This document shows positions 15,248 to 24,063 of a stretch of 48,985 nt of DNA, piece by piece (the first letter of the stretch is position 1; the number at the start of each line of letters is the position of its first letter). Origin of the DNA: JALEVB01 sp022768265 (GTDB taxonomy: Bacteria; Bacillota_I; Bacilli_A; Erysipelotrichales; Erysipelotrichaceae). The notes under the pieces are model-generated. The model was not told the DNA's origin, ran no database searches, and saw nothing but the letters and a program-made list of their open reading frames with translations. The translations under genes were made by a program, and so were the position numbers. The DNA lies in the NCBI GenBank assembly GCA_034168985.1, contig JAXFJE010000004.1, forward strand, positions 1-48,985. Direction: 5' to 3'.

Positions 15248-17770
15248 ATGGATAATTTTGTTTATGTGCCAGCACTTTCGGTTGCTTTCTTGTCATATTT
15301 ATTGATTTCTTTTGCTGCTAGCAAGAAAAACCAATTGATAAATGCCTATCTAGCAGTACTAGTAGCGATGATCATGTGGACGGGCGGATCATTCTTGATG
15401 CGTATACAATTCGCATCAAATATGAAACTTTGGTTTGATCTATCGATTACAGGTTTGATGGGCGTTTGTGCTACCATTTATACTTTTGTACAAATTGCTA
15501 CAAGACAAAAAATTGGTTTATTAGGCAAATTGTGGTATGTAGTTTTAGGCTTGATCGCAATCATCAATGCGATTAGCGGAATATTCTTAAAAGTACCTAA
15601 AGCTTTACAAATAGGTAATAACATCCAATATGTCTATGAAGTAACGATCATGACCTATGTCATGTATGGTGTAGCGTTCTTGTGTTTTATCAGTGTATGT
15701 TATAACCTAACCAAAGCCATAAAAAACAACGTGGAATCTGTCCAAGATCTTAGACCGTTGTTATTTGGGGTCATCATTTTATTAGCAGGACATATCTTGT
15801 ATTTTATGCCGTTTTTTAAAGGCTTCCCTATAGATATGCTAAGTGGGATCTTTTCAGCAGTTTGTTTATATTACATGGTATATAAGCGTCGCTTATTTAA
15901 GCTAACATTACTAGCAGGAAGAGAAGGAATCAGTTTTGCATCGATCTTGATAACCTTCTTTATTTTCTATGTCATGATCGATCCTCTAGAACATTTGCTA
16001 GAGAAAATGCTAGGAAGCAATGCAATGCATGATTCATTATATATATCTATTTTATTTGTCATCGTGCTTGCAGTGATCTTTAGTTTCTTTAAATTTTTTA
16101 CAAATTCAATTTTTATCAAAAAAGAAATCAAACAAAATGAAGTGTTGAATGAGTATCTGTTAGATGTAACTCAAAGCTTGGATATTCAACAAGTAATCGA
16201 TATCACATGCAGGAAGATCAAAGAAGTAATCGATGTTGATACGATCATCATTGGTTTATTAGACGATAAGCAACAAAGCTATCAACTACATTCAGATAAG
16301 AATTATTTTAGTTATCCTGCCATTAGTCAACATAGTCCGATATTTACTTATTTGTCAGAAGTAAATGGGTGTGTAAGTTATGAAGATTTTAATCGTAGCG
16401 TGCATGTAAGATCTTTGTGGCAAAAAGATAAAGATATCTTAGATAAATTACAAATTGGTCTGATGATGCCACTTAAAGATAAAGAATTATTTGGGGTCAT
16501 CTTTTTACCACAAAAGAAGAAGCCATATAGCTATGATGAAACGATCTTTATTTCATCATTAGCCAATAGTGCCTCGATCGCTATCAAGAATAGTAAATTA
16601 TATGATAAGGTATATCAAGAAGCGATCAGAGATGATCTTACCAATACGTATAATCGAAAATATTTTTATGATGTACTTAATACTAATTATTTAGATCATA
16701 AATCATTCTTGAGCTTGATGTATATCAGCGTTGATGATTTTAGGATCTATAATCAACTATATGGTAAACAAGAAGGTGATGATGCCTTAAAGAATATTGC
16801 CGCGATCATTGAGCAAACCGCAGGACAAGGTAGTATCTTATGTAGGATACAGGGTAAGGTATTTGCGCTTATCATGCCAGAATACAATATCTTAAATGCT
16901 AGAAAACTAGGTGAAGATATTTGTAAACAAGTAATCGATATCAATAAACATGAAGGAAATAATAAGAAAGTATTAACGGTATCAATAGGAATTAGTTGTA
17001 TCCCATTAAATGCATCAACAGTCAAAGAATTATGCGCTAATGCAGAACAAGCACTATATGATGCAAAAAAAGCGGGAAAAAACTGTGTCAATGTATATAG
17101 TTTAGAACAATATACCAAACCTGGAGAACAGCAGCGAAATAAATTTGATACTTCGGTCTACAATGAATATAGTGGAACGATATGTGCATTACAAGCGGCA
17201 ATTGATGCGAAAGATCATTATACTTTCTCTCATAGCAATAATGTAGCTTATTATGCCACAAAATTAGCAGAAGGCTATGGCTTGAGCGATGAAGTTGTGG
17301 AAATCGTAAGAGAAGCAGCCCTTTTGCATGATATCGGTAAAATTGGCATTCCGGAAATGGTCTTAAATAAACCTGGACGATTGAGCAGTGAAGAATATGA
17401 GACCATGAAAAGCCATGTAGAAAATAGTGTAAGCATCATCAAACATTTACCATCGCTAGAATATGTCATACCAGCTGTTATTTCTCATCATGAAAGATGG
17501 GATGGCAATGGTTATCCACGTAAGTTAGCTAAAGAAGATATCCCGTTAACGGGAAGGATCTTATGCATAGCGGACTGTTTTGATGCCATGACAAGCAAAC
17601 GTTGTTATAAACAACCATTCCCAGTGGAATTGGCCCTAAATGAAATTAGCATGCAAGCTAATAAACAATTTGATCCTCAATTAGCCGAACTGTTTGTCAC
17701 GATGTTCAAAAACGGTCAGATAACGCTACAAGAAACAAATTTGATCCAAAATGAAGCAAAAGCTAACTAA
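15248..17770 (+). CDS. membrane GAF / degenerate GGDEF / HD-GYP signalling protein
   Basis: The protein has 840 residues. About eight membrane segments fill residues 1-290, a GAF domain lies at about 298-455, a GGDEF fold at about 457-625 and an HD-GYP domain at about 640-825. The GGDEF active-site loop reads QGKVF instead of GGDEF, so cyclase activity is unlikely. The HD-GYP motifs are intact: LLHDIGKIGIP near residue 693 and HHERWDGNGYP near 750. That predicts a cyclic-dinucleotide phosphodiesterase, probably c-di-GMP, controlled by the membrane and GAF parts. It follows the GH3-like gene and precedes the large surface protein, a setting that suits control of attachment. Confidence 0.9.
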   Translation: MDNFVYVPALSVAFLSYLLISFAASKKNQLINAYLAVLVAMIMWTGGSFLMRIQFASNMKLWFDLSITGLMGVCATIYTFVQIATRQKIGLLGKLWYVVLGLIAIINAISGIFLKVPKALQIGNNIQYVYEVTIMTYVMYGVAFLCFISVCYNLTKAIKNNVESVQDLRPLLFGVIILLAGHILYFMPFFKGFPIDMLSGIFSAVCLYYMVYKRRLFKLTLLAGREGISFASILITFFIFYVMIDPLEHLLEKMLGSNAMHDSLYISILFVIVLAVIFSFFKFFTNSIFIKKEIKQNEVLNEYLLDVTQSLDIQQVIDITCRKIKEVIDVDTIIIGLLDDKQQSYQLHSDKNYFSYPAISQHSPIFTYLSEVNGCVSYEDFNRSVHVRSLWQKDKDILDKLQIGLMMPLKDKELFGVIFLPQKKKPYSYDETIFISSLANSASIAIKNSKLYDKVYQEAIRDDLTNTYNRKYFYDVLNTNYLDHKSFLSLMYISVDDFRIYNQLYGKQEGDDALKNIAAIIEQTAGQGSILCRIQGKVFALIMPEYNILNARKLGEDICKQVIDINKHEGNNKKVLTVSIGISCIPLNASTVKELCANAEQALYDAKKAGKNCVNVYSLEQYTKPGEQQRNKFDTSVYNEYSGTICALQAAIDAKDHYTFSHSNNVAYYATKLAEGYGLSDEVVEIVREAALLHDIGKIGIPEMVLNKPGRLSSEEYETMKSHVENSVSIIKHLPSLEYVIPAVISHHERWDGNGYPRKLAKEDIPLTGRILCIADCFDAMTSKRCYKQPFPVELALNEISMQANKQFDPQLAELFVTMFKNGQITLQETNLIQNEAKAN

Positions 17771-17785
17771 AAAGTTAGCTTTTTT
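17761..17785 (+). terminator. terminator after the HD-GYP gene
   Basis: AGCTAACT and AGTTAGCT pair around AAAA, followed by T residues to 17785. The stem contains the stop codon. Confidence 0.9.
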
Positions 17786-17790
17786 GCATA

Positions 17791-17830
17791 ATATAACCAC
17801 GATATAACCAAGCGAGCGTATAGTTATAAC
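17791..17830 (+). promoter_or_regulatory. tandem 11-bp repeats upstream of the surface-protein operon
   Basis: ATATAACCACG (17791-17801) is followed directly by ATATAACCAAG (17802-17812). A palindromic GTTATAAC lies at 17823-17830, just before the ribosome site. No good -35 is seen, and TATAGT at 17820-17825 may be the -10. The first repeat is identical to 13565-13575 upstream of the GH3-like gene. This suggests a shared activator binding as a dimer. It is inference from the motif only. Confidence 0.45.
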
Positions 17831-17849
17831 TGAAAGGAGCTACTATGCG

Positions 17850-18383
17850 ATGGTTAGAAAATTATTATTAAGCTTGATCATGACGATTTTCTTAGTTTCA
17901 TCCATCTATACGGTAAGGGCTGAAGATAGTCCACCACCAACTGAAGTTGTAGTAGAAGAAGAGCAAACGCCTGAAGCTGCACCTCCTCAAGAAAAATCTA
18001 ACTATCTGCTAATTGGCATCATGGTAGCGATGGGGATCTTCTTGGTTGGCGGAGCATATAAGAGCTACATGGAAAAAAATAAGAAGATCAAGCTAAGCAT
18101 CACGGGAATTGACCCTAACGGTGATGGAAGCTATATGGTTAGATGGGGATGTGATAATCCAACAAAGAAAAATATCACACCACATAAGTTTGAATTGAAT
18201 GTCACTAAAGGAAGTGCCATTTTGTTAAAACAAAAAGAAGATAAGGAAATCAAACCGGGTAAAACAGAAGATGTCATGGTAACTGTGGTTAACCAGGATT
18301 CCTTATTAGAATGGGTCGTAGATGATCAAAAACTAGTTTTAGATGGAAAAGATCTAGAAAATAGGAAAGGAGAAATATTATGA
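17850..18383 (+). CDS. small secreted/membrane protein coupled to the large surface protein
   Basis: The 177-residue protein has an N-terminal signal (LLLSLIMTIFLVSSIYTVRA), an acidic Pro/Glu linker (VVVEEEQTPEAAPPQ), one membrane segment at about 52-72 and a roughly 100-residue beta-rich domain (LSITGIDPNGDGSYMVRWG, then a second strand-rich part). I do not recognise the domain. Its ATG at 17850 sits 10 bases from GGAG. A closer out-of-frame ATG at 17845 would give only eight codons. The stop overlaps the surface-protein start (ATGA), so the two are made together. It may be an anchor or export partner. Confidence 0.78.
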   Translation: MVRKLLLSLIMTIFLVSSIYTVRAEDSPPPTEVVVEEEQTPEAAPPQEKSNYLLIGIMVAMGIFLVGGAYKSYMEKNKKIKLSITGIDPNGDGSYMVRWGCDNPTKKNITPHKFELNVTKGSAILLKQKEDKEIKPGKTEDVMVTVVNQDSLLEWVVDDQKLVLDGKDLENRKGEIL

Positions 18384-21300
18384 AAAAAAGAAGAAAGGTA
18401 AAGAAAAGCGTGGTAAGACTAACAAAAGTGTTGTTAGCGATCATGATGGTCTTCACTACTTTTACAAACATGCCTACATTAGTTAGAGCAACTGATGAAG
18501 CAAATGCAGAAACTGAAGTAGTTGAACCTGCTGATGCTACAACACCAGAACCAGCAGAACCTGCACCAGAGCCTGAGCAGCCAGCAGAACCTGCGCCAGA
18601 AGTTGTTCCTCAACCTGAAGAACAACCAGCAGAACCACCGGTTGTAGAAGAAACACAACCAAGTGCTCCTGCAGAGCCAAGTGCAACACCAGAGGTGCAA
18701 CCAACTACAGCACCAACAACGCAACCAAGTGCAACACCAGAAGGTGAAGAAAATAAGGAGGAAACACCAGCACCAACTGCAACAGCAGATGCTGAAAAAG
18801 ATGAACAAGCTCCTGAAACATCACCTAGTGCTTTACCTGAAGAAACAGCGACTCCTACACCAGAAACTACAGAAGAAGCTGAAAAGCTTGCAGATGAATT
18901 AGTTTATGATGTAGATTTTGATACGCAAGAAATCATGGAACCAACAAAAGGCTACGTAGGGGAAGAAGTAGAAGTTGCAGCTATGACATTGACACGTGAA
19001 GGATATAACTTCTTATATTGGTATGTACTAAATGAAGATGGTACAGAAACACAATATAAACCAGGTGATAAATTTGTCTTAACAGAAGGTGAAGATAAGT
19101 TAGTTGCAAAATGGGAAGAAGCAAAACCTGAAGAATATAATTATACGGTAGAATATGTTACAGAAGATGGTACAGTTATAATACTTGAAGAAAAAACTTC
19201 AACAGAAACATCAGTAACAGTAACTGCTAATACTGAAATCAAAGATGTAGAAGGTAATGAATATGTATTAGTAGATGAATCAACTAGTACTCAAGAAATT
19301 GATTTAACTAAAACTAATAAAGTTACTTTTAATGTTATAGCTAAACCTGTAGCAATGATGATGTCACCAAAAAAAGATTATCCAGAAGAAATAACTGGGC
19401 AAGGTATGGGAAGTGGCGGATATAGCATTCATAAGCCCAAACAGTATAGTATTCCATGTAATCCTCCAGCGGAATATGGAATGCCCCCAGCAAATCAACA
19501 TTATGTTGTGATGAAAGAATCAAATGATCATAATGTTGTTACATATATAAGATGTGATAAATATTCTGAAATGGTAAATCCACCTGATCCAGAAGAAGTA
19601 ACATATAAAGTTGATTTTATATATGAAAATGGAGATAGTATAAAAGCAATATATGTTAATGAAGGTAAGATGCCAGCTGCTGGTGATGTGCCAGATTTAA
19701 CAAATGGTTATTGGACATTAAAAGATAGCGCTGTAGAAGTTATTCCTAGCAATGTAGCAATAAATGGACCTACAACTTTTGTATGGCATGAAGCTGAAGA
19801 ACCTACAGGAGATAAATATAATGTATATTTTTATTCATTAGTTCCAGGTTATTCACTAGATAGTTCAGCTCCAGTTGATGAAAAATGGAATGGTATGGGT
19901 GTAATTCCTAACAGCAATTTGGAAAATCCAGCAAATATACCATTAGGAACGATTTTAGCTTTTGATAACGTACAGTTCCCAAATGGTTATCCAAATATTT
20001 GGGTTAATAATAAAGAATATTATTATGAACCAAGTGGAACGATTGAAGGAACCTATCATATAGAGTGGGTAAGAATGATTGTAGATAATGGGGCTAATGC
20101 TGGAGCAAATGGTTTCAATAATCCAATAGTAAATAGTGGAAATACCTATCATGTTGATGGAATTACGAAAATAGTAGAAAATAATTTATTTAATATAAGT
20201 TTTAAGATTAAACAACCAGGTGCTGATTATTTTACAATTGATATTAATGATAAAAACAGTACAGCTTTAGTTGAAGAGGGAACTAACGAATCATCATTAA
20301 AACATCCAAATACACCACCAAAAGAATTTGATGGAGATACTTGGGAGTTTGATGGATGGTATTATGATCAGGAATGTACTCAAAAAGTAAATTTCGATCG
20401 AGATATTAATAGTGATGTAAATTATTATGGTAGATATGTTAGAGTTGAAAAAACAGTAAATATCAACTATATTGCAAGTAAAGGCGGTAGTGTAACTAAG
20501 AAATCAGAACAACTAAATGCAATTAGTGGTCAAGCACAAGGTTCAGAAGCAATAAAATCAGAAGGTTATAGCTTTAAAGGCTGGTATAGTGATGATGCTT
20601 ATAATAATTTAGTAAGCGAAAATAATAAATTTATACCTACAAAACCTGGAGAAAGATGGATTGATGCAACATATTATGCTAAATTTACACCAGAAGTATA
20701 TACAATTGAATATGACTTAGTTGGAGGAACTTTAGAAAAAGAAAATCCTACAGAATATACTGTGGAAAGCGAAGCAATCAAGCTAAATAATCCAACCAAA
20801 ACAGGATATACATTTATTGGCTGGACAGGAACAGGCTTAACAGAAGAAACAAAAGAAGTAACTATTGCAAAGGGATCAACAGGAAATCGCAAATACACAG
20901 CGAACTGGGAAGCAAATAAATTAAGCTTGAAAGTCAACTACATCATGGACGATGAAGCTGGTACAGTCTTGAGAGAAGCATATACAGAACCTACAAAATA
21001 CGATGCAGCATATGATTTGACAGAACAAATTCTTGGAACAGTTGAATATGAAGGCAAGATATATGTATTAGATAGCAAGAGTGGATCTGCAGTAACAGGA
21101 ACAGTTAAAGAAAATGTAGAGATCACATTGGTATACTCACTTGACGAAAACGGAAATGGAACACCAGATAAGTACGAAGCGACCGTAACATATGAAGTAG
21201 TAAACGGAACATTCGATGGTAAGACAGAAGTAACACAAGACTATGTTTTAGCAACTAAGAATGAAGATGGAACATGGACAGCAAAAGAAGTATATCTAGA

Positions 21301-23059
21301 AAATATTCCAACACCAACAGCAAATGAAGGATATGAAGGTGGAAGCTGGGATACAGAACCAACAACAGAAACTGAAGTAGTAGCTGGAGCGAAGTATACA
21401 TATACATTTGATGCTAGGACAAATATTCCATATATCGTGGAATACTATTACGATGGAACTATAGGTAAAGCGCCAACAGATGCCATAACTAGAGGAACAG
21501 GTACTTTCAAAGAAGTTGTAGAAATCACACCATCTCAGTTAGTAACAGTAGATGGAGTATCTTATACTTTGATTAGTAAAAATCATAAGATTACATTAAA
21601 TAGTGTTAACGAAAGAGAAAACGTTATTAAAGTATATTATGAAAAAGATATGAAAGGAACAGATCCAGAAGATCCTGAAAAACCAGATAATATTCCGGAT
21701 AAGTATCAAGTAAGAGTAAATTATAAAGCTGAACATGGAACAGTAAGTGTTGATCATCACTATGTAACACTAATGAAGAACGGTGAACCAGCAGAAGATG
21801 GAAGTGGACATTTAACAAATGAACAATATAAATCAATTGTAGCGACAGCAGATCCTAAATATGATCAAAATAGCTTAAGTTGGACACCAACAACACCAAC
21901 ACCACAAGTAAGCATCACAGAAGAAATGACATTTACAGCAAGCTTTAACATCAAGAAAGCAAACGTATATGTAAACTTATACTTAGATGGAAACAAAGCA
22001 AACGAATTGTCAAATGTATATGAAAGACCATTAGATTCAACATATACAGCACAATATACAGAGACATTGGAAGTAAATGGAGTAAACTATGTCTTTGAGA
22101 AAGTAGAAAACAATGGATTGACAGTATCAGCCGAAAGCGAAAACGTAATCAATATCTACTATGCAACAGATATGAAAGGAACAGATCCAAAAGATCCTGA
22201 AAAACCAGATAATATTCCGGATAAGTATCAAGTTAAAGTTGATTATAATGCTGTACATGGTACGGTTACTCCAGATTACTTCTATGTAACATTAACTGAT
22301 AAAGATGGTAATTGGTCTGAGACAGGTTCATACTTCTTGACTAAAGAAGACATGCCAATAGCATCAGCATATGATGGATATCATAAAGGTAAATGGGATG
22401 TAGAGCCTAAGGTAGGTACTGAAATTACTAAGAACGTAGTATTTACTGTTACTTATACAAAAGTACCTGATACAATCATTCCACCAACAGAACCTCCATT
22501 TACTTGTCCAGAAGGTACAATTTGGAATGACGCAACAGGTATGTGTGAAGCTGAAAATCCAGCTGTAGTACCTCCAGTAGTAGTTCCAGAAGACAATGAT
22601 GACGATGTACCACCAGTTGAAGAAGAAACTGAAGAAGTTGAAGTAGACGAAGAAGAAACTCCAGAAGTAGGTGGAGATGAAGAAGAAATCGTTGAAGAAG
22701 AAACTCCAGAAGTTGGCGGTAAAGGATCATGGGCATTGATCAACTTGGTTGCTACTGTTCTAGGTGCAATCCTAGCAATCATCTTGTTAGTAAGCAAACA
22801 TCAAAAGACTGAAGAAGATGAAGAAAATGCTGAAGAAGAAACTGAATATACTAGACGTAGAAAGTGGAAAGTAATCAGCACAATTACTGCTATCGTTTCA
22901 GTTATCGTATTCGTATTAACTGAAAACATGAAACTACAAATGGTATTAGTAGATAAATGGACATTATTGATGGTAGTATTCTTCATTATCAATGCAGCAT
23001 CTCTATACATGGGAAGAAGATTCCATGAAGAAGATGACGATGAAGCTACACAAGCATAA
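18380..23059 (+). CDS. large repeat-rich surface protein (InlB/MucBP-type repeats, three-helix C-terminal anchor)
   Basis: The protein has 1,559 residues. A long signal peptide (to about residue 36) is followed by a Pro/Glu/Thr/Ala-rich stalk to about 165. After that come Listeria-Bacteroides (InlB B-type) repeats such as GYNFLYWYVLNEDGTE, GYSFKGWYSDDAYNNL and GYTFIGWTGTGLT, and several MucBP-like modules (YTVEYVTEDGTVI, YIVEYYYDGTIG). A Cys pair occurs in CPEGTIWNDATGMC. A Glu/Pro-rich hinge leads to GGKGSWALINLV and three membrane helices near 1450, 1500 and 1530, ending in an acidic tail. No LPxTG motif is present, so anchoring is by the helices rather than sortase. A role in adhesion is inferred from the repeat types. 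A terminator follows. Confidence 0.9.
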   Translation: MKKRRKVKKSVVRLTKVLLAIMMVFTTFTNMPTLVRATDEANAETEVVEPADATTPEPAEPAPEPEQPAEPAPEVVPQPEEQPAEPPVVEETQPSAPAEPSATPEVQPTTAPTTQPSATPEGEENKEETPAPTATADAEKDEQAPETSPSALPEETATPTPETTEEAEKLADELVYDVDFDTQEIMEPTKGYVGEEVEVAAMTLTREGYNFLYWYVLNEDGTETQYKPGDKFVLTEGEDKLVAKWEEAKPEEYNYTVEYVTEDGTVIILEEKTSTETSVTVTANTEIKDVEGNEYVLVDESTSTQEIDLTKTNKVTFNVIAKPVAMMMSPKKDYPEEITGQGMGSGGYSIHKPKQYSIPCNPPAEYGMPPANQHYVVMKESNDHNVVTYIRCDKYSEMVNPPDPEEVTYKVDFIYENGDSIKAIYVNEGKMPAAGDVPDLTNGYWTLKDSAVEVIPSNVAINGPTTFVWHEAEEPTGDKYNVYFYSLVPGYSLDSSAPVDEKWNGMGVIPNSNLENPANIPLGTILAFDNVQFPNGYPNIWVNNKEYYYEPSGTIEGTYHIEWVRMIVDNGANAGANGFNNPIVNSGNTYHVDGITKIVENNLFNISFKIKQPGADYFTIDINDKNSTALVEEGTNESSLKHPNTPPKEFDGDTWEFDGWYYDQECTQKVNFDRDINSDVNYYGRYVRVEKTVNINYIASKGGSVTKKSEQLNAISGQAQGSEAIKSEGYSFKGWYSDDAYNNLVSENNKFIPTKPGERWIDATYYAKFTPEVYTIEYDLVGGTLEKENPTEYTVESEAIKLNNPTKTGYTFIGWTGTGLTEETKEVTIAKGSTGNRKYTANWEANKLSLKVNYIMDDEAGTVLREAYTEPTKYDAAYDLTEQILGTVEYEGKIYVLDSKSGSAVTGTVKENVEITLVYSLDENGNGTPDKYEATVTYEVVNGTFDGKTEVTQDYVLATKNEDGTWTAKEVYLENIPTPTANEGYEGGSWDTEPTTETEVVAGAKYTYTFDARTNIPYIVEYYYDGTIGKAPTDAITRGTGTFKEVVEITPSQLVTVDGVSYTLISKNHKITLNSVNERENVIKVYYEKDMKGTDPEDPEKPDNIPDKYQVRVNYKAEHGTVSVDHHYVTLMKNGEPAEDGSGHLTNEQYKSIVATADPKYDQNSLSWTPTTPTPQVSITEEMTFTASFNIKKANVYVNLYLDGNKANELSNVYERPLDSTYTAQYTETLEVNGVNYVFEKVENNGLTVSAESENVINIYYATDMKGTDPKDPEKPDNIPDKYQVKVDYNAVHGTVTPDYFYVTLTDKDGNWSETGSYFLTKEDMPIASAYDGYHKGKWDVEPKVGTEITKNVVFTVTYTKVPDTIIPPTEPPFTCPEGTIWNDATGMCEAENPAVVPPVVVPEDNDDDVPPVEEETEEVEVDEEETPEVGGDEEEIVEEETPEVGGKGSWALINLVATVLGAILAIILLVSKHQKTEEDEENAEEETEYTRRRKWKVISTITAIVSVIVFVLTENMKLQMVLVDKWTLLMVVFFIINAASLYMGRRFHEEDDDEATQA
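21647..21711 (+). repeat. 65-bp direct repeat, copy 1, inside the surface-protein gene
   Basis: It encodes a DMKGTDPEDPEKPDNIPDKY-type linker (about residue 1090). It is identical to 22169-22233 except for one base (E versus K codon). Confidence 0.9.
22169..22233 (+). repeat. 65-bp direct repeat, copy 2, inside the surface-protein gene
   Basis: This is the second copy of the Pro-rich linker between MucBP-like modules, near residue 1264 and 522 bases (174 codons) after copy 1. The near-identity at DNA level points to recent duplication or gene conversion of a whole module. Confidence 0.9.
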
Positions 23060-23078
23060 TTGTTAAAAACTAAATACA

Positions 23079-23110
23079 AAAAGGACTTATCGCAAAGGGT
23101 AAGTCCTTTT
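23079..23110 (+). terminator. terminator of the surface-protein operon
   Basis: AAAAGGACTTA and TAAGTCCTTTT pair perfectly (11 bp) around a 10-base loop. Confidence 0.88.
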
Positions 23111-23114
23111 GTTA

Positions 23115-23123
23115 TGGTATAAT
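23115..23123 (+). promoter_or_regulatory. extended -10 promoter of the pilus-like operon
   Basis: TG-G-TATAAT (TATAAT at 23118-23123) lies five bases after the preceding terminator. No good -35 is visible. It is the only clear promoter for the genes from 23149 onward. Confidence 0.6.
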
Positions 23124-23148
23124 AACAATAAGAAGGAAGGGATGAATA

Positions 23149-24048
23149 TTGAAAAAATTGATGATATTCATAGGGTTGTGTGTTGTGCTTAGTGCTTGTA
23201 GCAGCAACAAAGATTCCTTTAGTAATGAAGGAATTGAAAATCCCACTAGTCCATCGATGACAATTAATGATATTCGCCTTCCTAGTGCGGATGGTATCAT
23301 GGTAAAAAGTGATGAGCTTGTGACGGTTGATTATAGTAATACATCCCAAGGATATATCATGGTTAAGACCAATACTTCAGAACATAAAAAGTTAAAAGTG
23401 CAATTAAGCAAAGATGATATGACCTATAATTATGATATTAACAAGGATAATGATTATGAAGTATATCCTTTGAATATGGGTAATGGTACCTATACCATCA
23501 AGTGGTTAGAAAATATTGAAGGTACAAGATATGCAGTAATTGGTACGTTTGATTTTGAAGTTTCATTAGCTCAAGATAATATTAATTTTTTATATCCTAG
23601 TCAATATGTTGATTACGATAAAGATACGCAAGCGGTGGCTAAGTCTTTTGAATTGACGAAGGGGGATACGACTAAATTAGATCGTGTATATCATATCTAT
23701 CAATATGTGATCGATAATATTGATTATGATTGGGATAAGGTTGATGAGGTGCAAGGTAAATTTGTGCTTCCGATCGTTGATGAGACTTTTGAGATAGAAA
23801 AGGGTATTTGTTTTGATTATGCTGCGTTGATGTCGACGATGTTAAGGGTACAAGATATACCAACGAAATTGGTTACAGGGATGGTTGAAGAAGGATATCA
23901 TGCTTGGGTCGAGGTGTATATCGATAATATTGGGTGGATCGCTCCACATATTTATTTTAATAGTGATGAGTGGACAAGGATAGATGCGACATTTGATGCG
24001 ATGGATAAGAAATATGACGGCTATTATGAAACCAAGTATGAATATTAA
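23149..24048 (+). CDS. lipoprotein with transglutaminase-like domain
   Basis: The protein has about 300 residues, starting at TTG 23149 eight bases after GGAAGG. The ATG at 23142 is in another frame and stops after 16 codons. The lipobox is VVLSAC (Cys near 17). The C-terminal half is a transglutaminase-like fold with the triad Cys in GICFDYAALMSTML, His in GYHAWVEVYI and Asp in RIDATFDAM. Such domains in bacteria act as proteases or cross-linkers. Here it would act outside the membrane. Only 15 bases separate it from the pilus platform gene, so it belongs to the same operon and may process or cross-link the pseudopilins. That role is inference. Confidence 0.85.
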   Translation: MKKLMIFIGLCVVLSACSSNKDSFSNEGIENPTSPSMTINDIRLPSADGIMVKSDELVTVDYSNTSQGYIMVKTNTSEHKKLKVQLSKDDMTYNYDINKDNDYEVYPLNMGNGTYTIKWLENIEGTRYAVIGTFDFEVSLAQDNINFLYPSQYVDYDKDTQAVAKSFELTKGDTTKLDRVYHIYQYVIDNIDYDWDKVDEVQGKFVLPIVDETFEIEKGICFDYAALMSTMLRVQDIPTKLVTGMVEEGYHAWVEVYIDNIGWIAPHIYFNSDEWTRIDATFDAMDKKYDGYYETKYEY

Positions 24049-24063
24049 GATAGTGAGGGATAG

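Noticed and set aside
18479..18902. ORFs in other frames over the Pro/Glu-rich stalk of the adhesin (Cys/Trp-rich minus strand, Gln-rich plus strand)
   Set aside because: They are mirror images of the repetitive coding sequence and have no start signals.
22453..23349. Minus-strand ORFs over the adhesin C terminus and the transglutaminase start
   Set aside because: They are antisense to well-supported genes. The Ser/Thr/Gly-rich composition reflects acidic codons on the other strand.
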